Source of the DNA: Sphingomonadales bacterium
GTDB taxonomy: Bacteria > Pseudomonadota > Alphaproteobacteria > Sphingomonadales > Sphingomonadaceae
Reading direction: 5' to 3'
DNA length: 64,000 nt
Assembly (NCBI GenBank): GCA_027491235.1
Contig: JAIXWO010000010.1
Location: 62,001 to 126,000 of the forward strand
The position numbers and the translations under genes were made by a program. Below are positions 59,919-64,000 of the stretch, in pieces (the first letter of the stretch is position 1; the number at the start of each line of letters is the position of its first letter). Under the pieces are notes generated by a model. The model was not told the DNA's origin and searched no databases. It saw only the letters and a list, made by a program, of their open reading frames with translations.

Positions 59919-60155
59919 ATGAGCGACACCGCTGACCGCGTAAAGAAGATCGTCGTCGAGCACCTCGGCGTCGAAGCCGATAAGGTGACCGAAGAAGCGA
60001 GCTTTATTGACGATTTGGGCGCGGACAGCCTCGACATCGTCGAGCTCGTCATGGCGTTTGAAGAAGAATTCGGCGTTGAAATCCCTGATGATGCTGCCGA
60101 AAAGATTTCGACCGTCAAGGACGCGATTGCTTACATCGACAGCAACAAGGGCTGA
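59919..60155 (+). CDS. acpP: acyl carrier protein
   Basis: A 78-residue acidic protein with the phosphopantetheine site Ser37 in G-A-D-S-L-D. Typical AcpP. A 103-base gap separates it from fabG, which likely includes a dedicated promoter, and a terminator-like hairpin follows it, so it can be expressed at higher level than its neighbours. Confidence 0.97.
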   Translation: MSDTADRVKKIVVEHLGVEADKVTEEASFIDDLGADSLDIVELVMAFEEEFGVEIPDDAAEKISTVKDAIAYIDSNKG

Positions 60156-60199
60156 TCGAAAAGGCGCCATCGCCTTGAAAGAATCGCTGATATCGAAGA

Positions 60200-60229
60200 C
60201 GGTTTCCGGCCTGTTCGGGAGCCGTTTTT
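60200..60229 (+). terminator. probable terminator or attenuator between acpP and fabF
   Basis: Stem CGGTTTCC with GGGAGCCG (two G-T pairs) around a nine-base loop, followed by TTTTT. It lies 45 bases past the acpP stop. A second small hairpin (AAGGCG/CGCCTT at 60161-60176) precedes it. Partial termination here would raise acpP over fabF. Confidence 0.55.
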
Positions 60230-60253
60230 GATTCTGGAAAAGTGGAGCCGCAT

Positions 60254-61510
60254 ATGCGCCGTGTCGTCGTAACAGGTCTGGGACTTGTCACCCCCTTGGG
60301 TGCGGATGTTGAAACCGTCTGGGCCAATCTGATCGCCGGGAAATCCGGTGCCGGAAAAATCACGCGTTTCGACGCGTCGGACCAGAAGTGCCACATCGCC
60401 TGCGAAGTAAAGCCGAAGGACCATCCCTGGGGCTTTGATCCGGACAAGCGCGTGGACCACAAGATCCAGCGTCAGGTCGATCCGTTCATCATCTACGGAA
60501 TCGATGCCGCAGGGCAGGCGATGGAAGACGCAGGTCTGACCGACATGGACGACGACCTGAAGATGCGCACAGGCTGCTCCATCGGTTCAGGCATTGGCGG
60601 CCTTCCGGGCATTGAGAGCGAGTCGATTGTCCTTCATGAAAAAGGGCCGGGTCGCGTCTCACCGCACTTTGTTCACGGACGCCTGATCAACCTGATCTCG
60701 GGTCAGGTCAGCATCAAATACGGCCTGATGGGCCCGAACCATGCGGTCGTCACCGCCTGTTCGACCGGTGCGCATTCGATTGGTGATGCTGCGCGGATGA
60801 TCAAGGATGGCGATGCCGACATCATGCTGGCGGGCGGTGCCGAAGGCACGATCAACCCGCTTGGTGTGGCCGGCTTTGCGCAGGCCCGTGCACTCAATTG
60901 CAGCTTCAATGACCGCCCCGAACAGGCCAGCCGCCCCTATGACAAGGACCGCGACGGCTTTGTGATGGGCGAAGGTGCCGGTGTTCTGGTGCTGGAAGAA
61001 TATGAACACGCCAAGGCACGCGGCGCCAAGATTTATGCTGAAGTCGTCGGCTATGGCTTGTCGGGCGATGCCTATCACGTCACAGCCCCCCACCCCGAAG
61101 GCAAGGGCGCAGAACTGGCGATGCGCATGGCGATGCGGAAGGCTGGCATGGAGCCGGGCGACATCGACTATGTAAACGCGCATGGCACATCGACCATGGC
61201 CGACACGATCGAGCTGGGCGCCGTGAAGCGCGTGCTTGGCGATGATCTGGGCGGTGCATCGATGAGCAGCACCAAGTCCGCCATCGGCCACCTTTTGGGC
61301 GGCGCGGGTGCTGTGGAAGCCATCTTCTGCATCCTCGCCATCCGCGACCAAATCGTGCCGCCGACGCTCAACCTCGACAATCCCGATGAAGGGACAGAGG
61401 GTGTTGATCTGGTGCCGCACGTGGCCAAAAAGCGTCAGGTGCGTGCCATCCTCAACAACAGCTTCGGCTTTGGCGGCACCAACGCCAGCCTTGTGATGAA
61501 GGCTGTTTAA
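60254..61510 (+). CDS. fabF: 3-oxoacyl-[acyl-carrier-protein] synthase II
   Basis: A 418-residue KAS II with the catalytic Cys169 in T-A-C-S-T-G, the N-A-H-G-T-S-T histidine and the I-G-H-L-L-G-G-A-G histidine, plus the final F-G-F-G-G-T-N. ATG 60254 follows GGAG (60244-60247) at six bases. Elongates acyl chains. Next gene mltG lies 31 bases downstream, a common arrangement in alphaproteobacteria. Confidence 0.96.
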   Translation: MRRVVVTGLGLVTPLGADVETVWANLIAGKSGAGKITRFDASDQKCHIACEVKPKDHPWGFDPDKRVDHKIQRQVDPFIIYGIDAAGQAMEDAGLTDMDDDLKMRTGCSIGSGIGGLPGIESESIVLHEKGPGRVSPHFVHGRLINLISGQVSIKYGLMGPNHAVVTACSTGAHSIGDAARMIKDGDADIMLAGGAEGTINPLGVAGFAQARALNCSFNDRPEQASRPYDKDRDGFVMGEGAGVLVLEEYEHAKARGAKIYAEVVGYGLSGDAYHVTAPHPEGKGAELAMRMAMRKAGMEPGDIDYVNAHGTSTMADTIELGAVKRVLGDDLGGASMSSTKSAIGHLLGGAGAVEAIFCILAIRDQIVPPTLNLDNPDEGTEGVDLVPHVAKKRQVRAILNNSFGFGGTNASLVMKAV

Positions 61511-61541
61511 TCGGGGCACCTCACTTGACCGGAGTATCGGG

Positions 61542-62474
61542 ATGAAACGCCTCCTGCCAGTGCTCCTCGCCCTTCTCCTTGCCGCCTGCGGGGGGCAGGC
61601 GGGCGAGGACGTCTCCGTCGTCATCCAGCCGGGCTCCAGCCTGCGGTCAGCCGCCACGGCCTTGGAAGAAGCAGGCGCCGTCGGGTCGGCCTCAGGCTTT
61701 CTCAACTATGCCCGCGTGTTCGGCTCGGACGAGCCAATCAAGCCCGGCGAATATGCAATTAAGAAAGGCATGTCCGAAGGCGAGATTCTCAGCCTGTTGC
61801 AGGAGGGCAAAACGCTCCAGCGCTTTGTGACCGTCACGCCGGGCATGCCGTCGATCATGGTCTATGAACGGCTGCAGGCAGCTCCCTTTTTGACGGGCGA
61901 TGTCGACGTGCCTGCCGAAGGATCTGTCCTGCCGGACAGCTACGCCTACACACGCGGTGAAAAGCGCAGTGCCGTTCTGGAACGGATGCAGCGGGCGATG
62001 ACGCGGACACTGGCCAAACTCTGGGCCGAACGGTCTGCGGCAACGGTGGTAAATAGCCCGCAGGACGCGATCATCCTTGCCGGGATCGTGGAGAAGGAAA
62101 CCGGCAAAGCGTCCGAACGCCGGACCGTCGCAGGCGTCTATTCCAACCGTTTGAAAACCGGCATGCGGCTGCAGGCCGACCCGACGGTGATCTATCCGGT
62201 GACCAAAGGAAAACCGCTGGGGCGGCGCATCCTGCGATCCGAATTGCAGGCCGATAACGGGTATAACACTTATGCCCGCGCGGGCCTTCCCGCAGGGCCC
62301 ATCACCAATCCGGGCAAGGAGGCGATTGCCGCCGTCCTTAACCCCGCACCCACCCGCTATGTCTATTTCGTGGCTGACGGCACGGGCGGCCATGTGTTCG
62401 CCGAGACACTGGCGGAGCACAATGCGAACGTTGAAAAATGGTACGCCATCCGAAAGTCCCGCGGCGAGATGTAG
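61542..62474 (+). CDS. mltG: endolytic murein transglycosylase MltG, with a lipobox
   Basis: A 310-residue YceG-like protein. The conserved catalytic Glu184 lies in G-I-V-E-K-E-T-G, preceded by the LysM-like YceG domain and followed by A-G-L-P-A-G-P-I-T-N-P-G. MltG cleaves nascent glycan strands. The N-terminus reads L-L-L-A-A-C with Cys16, a good lipobox, whereas MltG is usually anchored by a membrane helix. It ends one base before the convergent efflux gene stop. Confidence 0.92.
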   Translation: MKRLLPVLLALLLAACGGQAGEDVSVVIQPGSSLRSAATALEEAGAVGSASGFLNYARVFGSDEPIKPGEYAIKKGMSEGEILSLLQEGKTLQRFVTVTPGMPSIMVYERLQAAPFLTGDVDVPAEGSVLPDSYAYTRGEKRSAVLERMQRAMTRTLAKLWAERSAATVVNSPQDAIILAGIVEKETGKASERRTVAGVYSNRLKTGMRLQADPTVIYPVTKGKPLGRRILRSELQADNGYNTYARAGLPAGPITNPGKEAIAAVLNPAPTRYVYFVADGTGGHVFAETLAEHNANVEKWYAIRKSRGEM

Positions 62475-64000
62475 CTATTCCCCGACGGGGTGGACAGGCG
62501 CGCCCGGAGGCCCTTTTGGTGGCTTCAACAAAAGGATGAGCGGCATGAAGGCGACAAGCAGGATCATCATGAACTGGAAGTTGTCGAGATAGGCGATCAT
62601 CGCCGCCTGGCGGGTGACCTCCCCGTTGAGCGTCGCCAGCGCCGCGTCCCCAAGTCCCTGAAACCGATCGCTCGTTGACGGGTCCACAGCGGCCATGGAC
62701 GAAGACGTAACGTTCGAGGCGATATCCTCATGGCTGGTCTGCATGTTGCGCGTGAAGAGCGTCGTCATGATTGAGATACCGATGCTGCTGCCGATGCTGC
62801 GGACGAGATAGAGCAGACTGGACCCGTCTGTCCGATGCTTCATCGACAGCGTAGCGAAGGCCAGCTGGTTCATTGGGATGAACACAAATCCCATGCCGAA
62901 GCCCTGCAGCAGCCCCGTGTAGAAGACCGGCTTCCAGTCCATCATCAGTCCCCACTGCGTCATTTCCCACAATGACGCGATGGTGATGACGAAGCCGACG
63001 CCCACCGTGATCCGCGCATCGACCTTGCCTGCGATCCGCGTCGCAATCTGCATGGCGACTAGGATACCGATGCCACGCGGGGCCAGCAGCATGCCGGTGT
63101 CGAACACGGTGTAGCCGAACAGCGTCTGAAGCATCGGCGGCAGCAGCGCGAACACGCCAAACATCATGATGCCAATCACCACCATGAACAGCAGCGAGGT
63201 CACAAAGTTGCGGTCCGTCACCAGTTCGGGGTCAAACATCGGCTTTTTGGTGGTGGCCTGATGGACAAAGAATATCCAGAGTGCGGAAATGGCCACAATC
63301 GCTTCGATGCGAATTTCCCAGCTTTCAAACCAGTCCTCATGCTGGCCACGGTCGAGCATGAGCTGGAGTGTCGCCACACCGAGGGCCAGCGCGGCAAAAC
63401 CAAGTCCGTCGAAATAGCGTTTGTTGATCGGGCGGCTGGGCAACAGCCACAACAGGATCGCGACCGTCGGGATGCCGATGGGCAGATTGATATAGAACAC
63501 CCAACGCCAGTTATAGCTTTCCGTCAGCCAGCCGCCGATCATCGGCCCAAAGATCGGCGCCACCATGACGCCCATGCCCCACATAGCCATAGCCTTGGGG
63601 GCGTCCTCGGGTCGGTTGATATCGAGGAGGATAGACTGGGACAGCGGCGCCATAAAGGCTGCGCACACGCCCTGCAAAATCCGGAAAATGACCATTTCTG
63701 TAAGATTGACAGAAATGCCGCAAAGCATTGAGGTGACAATAAAACCGATGGTGGACAAAATGAACAATCGACGGGAACCCACCCTGTCTGCCAACCACCC
63801 CGTCATTGGCATGACGATGGCGCCGGCCACAATATAGCTGGTCAGTACCCAAGTGACGCTATCCTGCGTGGCGCCAAGGCTGGACTGCATGTGCGGGATG
63901 GCAACATTGGCAATGGTCGAATCCAGAATCTGGATCATCGCCGCGCCCATGATGGCAAGGGTCAACAGGCCCTTGTTCTTCACAGCAAGATGGGGCGTGC
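62475..64000 (-). CDS. DHA2-family MFS multidrug efflux protein (EmrB-like), 5' end outside window
   Basis: A 14-helix drug-efflux permease, 502 residues from the GTG at 63983; the frame stays open upstream to the window end (T-P-H-L-A-V before it), and the homologous N-terminus suggests the true start is outside. D-S-T-I-A-N-V-A-I-P near the start, G-W-L-A-D-R-V-G-S-R-R, and the central S-R-P-I-N-K-R-Y-F-D are EmrB-type motifs. It would export hydrophobic compounds, probably with an HlyD-family adaptor expected upstream, which the window does not show. Confidence 0.88.
   Translation of the reverse strand, partial: TPHLAVKNKGLLTLAIMGAAMIQILDSTIANVAIPHMQSSLGATQDSVTWVLTSYIVAGAIVMPMTGWLADRVGSRRLFILSTIGFIVTSMLCGISVNLTEMVIFRILQGVCAAFMAPLSQSILLDINRPEDAPKAMAMWGMGVMVAPIFGPMIGGWLTESYNWRWVFYINLPIGIPTVAILLWLLPSRPINKRYFDGLGFAALALGVATLQLMLDRGQHEDWFESWEIRIEAIVAISALWIFFVHQATTKKPMFDPELVTDRNFVTSLLFMVVIGIMMFGVFALLPPMLQTLFGYTVFDTGMLLAPRGIGILVAMQIATRIAGKVDARITVGVGFVITIASLWEMTQWGLMMDWKPVFYTGLLQGFGMGFVFIPMNQLAFATLSMKHRTDGSSLLYLVRSIGSSIGISIMTTLFTRNMQTSHEDIASNVTSSSMAAVDPSTSDRFQGLGDAALATLNGEVTRQAAMIAYLDNFQFMMILLVAFMPLILLLKPPKGPPGAPVHPVGE

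Overview
This 64 kb window looks like chromosomal DNA of a GC-rich alphaproteobacterium, most likely order Sphingomonadales (a Sphingomonadaceae-type organism). The basis is protein character and gene order: a ZnuD-like TonB receptor, a pyrE-pdxJ-acpS-lepB run, exosortase-A-type glycan genes, a ctaC-ctaD-ctaB-cox11-ctaE oxidase cluster, and dispersed inverted repeats with TTCGACAAGCTCAGGG or TGAAACAAGTTCAGGA cores that I associate with sphingomonads. Two tRNA genes are present, Gly-GCC and Pro-CGG. I see no rRNA, insertion sequence, integrase, prophage or CRISPR array.

Layout. 1-4825: a forward catabolic-looking run (alpha/beta hydrolase fragment, DUF2218, cyclase, SDR, epimerase-type dehydrogenase, fumarylacetoacetate-hydrolase family, cupin). 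4955-6895: tRNA-Gly, then a thioredoxin-TPR / Lon-substrate-binding-domain / Trm112 operon. 6899-10876: CHAP protein, DmdB-like acyl-CoA ligase, radical SAM protein. 10877-12727: the most accessory-looking stretch, with one AT-richer orphan membrane-protein gene and a dense block of repeats. 12728-19955: moaB, soluble lytic transglycosylase, a degenerate uracil-DNA-glycosylase-like protein, ETF-quinone oxidoreductase, a TPR lipoprotein and ispE. 19956-31080: ZnuD-like receptor with a probable Zur box, DUF885 peptidase, N-formylglutamate amidohydrolase, a second acyl-CoA synthetase, a second CHAP protein, siroheme synthase N-terminal enzyme, ZntB/CorA transporter, phhB, zincin, ccmA and ccmB. 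31189-40626 (reverse strand): the aa3-type cytochrome c oxidase operon with its assembly factors, continuing into SURF1, a TauE/SafE permease, thrC and an rRNA-type methyltransferase. 40845-43533: pyrE-pdxJ-acpS-lepB. 43645-44600: FKBP isomerase and rpsU. 44834-48392: an orphan 2Fe-2S protein, the blh-rhodopsin operon and an RcnB-like protein. 48415-53199: exosortase-A-associated glycan genes without an exosortase. 53242-57877: MscS channel, VOC protein, Sel1-like protein, 6-phosphogluconolactonase and a GPH-type sugar transporter. 57896-62474: tRNA-Pro, then fabD-fabG-acpP-fabF-mltG. 62475-end: a DHA2-type efflux permease cut by the window end.

The most biologically striking locus is the light-driven proton pump: a xanthorhodopsin-type rhodopsin with Asp-Thr-Glu pump residues, green-tuning Leu, a Schiff-base Lys, and a Gly in place of the bulky helix-E Trp. 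That Gly is the fenestration associated with carotenoid antennae. One base downstream lies blh, which would make its retinal. Together with the oxidase operon, the window holds both respiratory and light-driven routes to a proton gradient. The less-explained material is the dispersed repeat families, which nest in each other and sit mainly between convergent genes, plus several small anomalies: a permease without a conventional start codon, a glycosylase relative without catalytic residues, an orphan iron-sulfur subunit, and an MltG with a lipobox.
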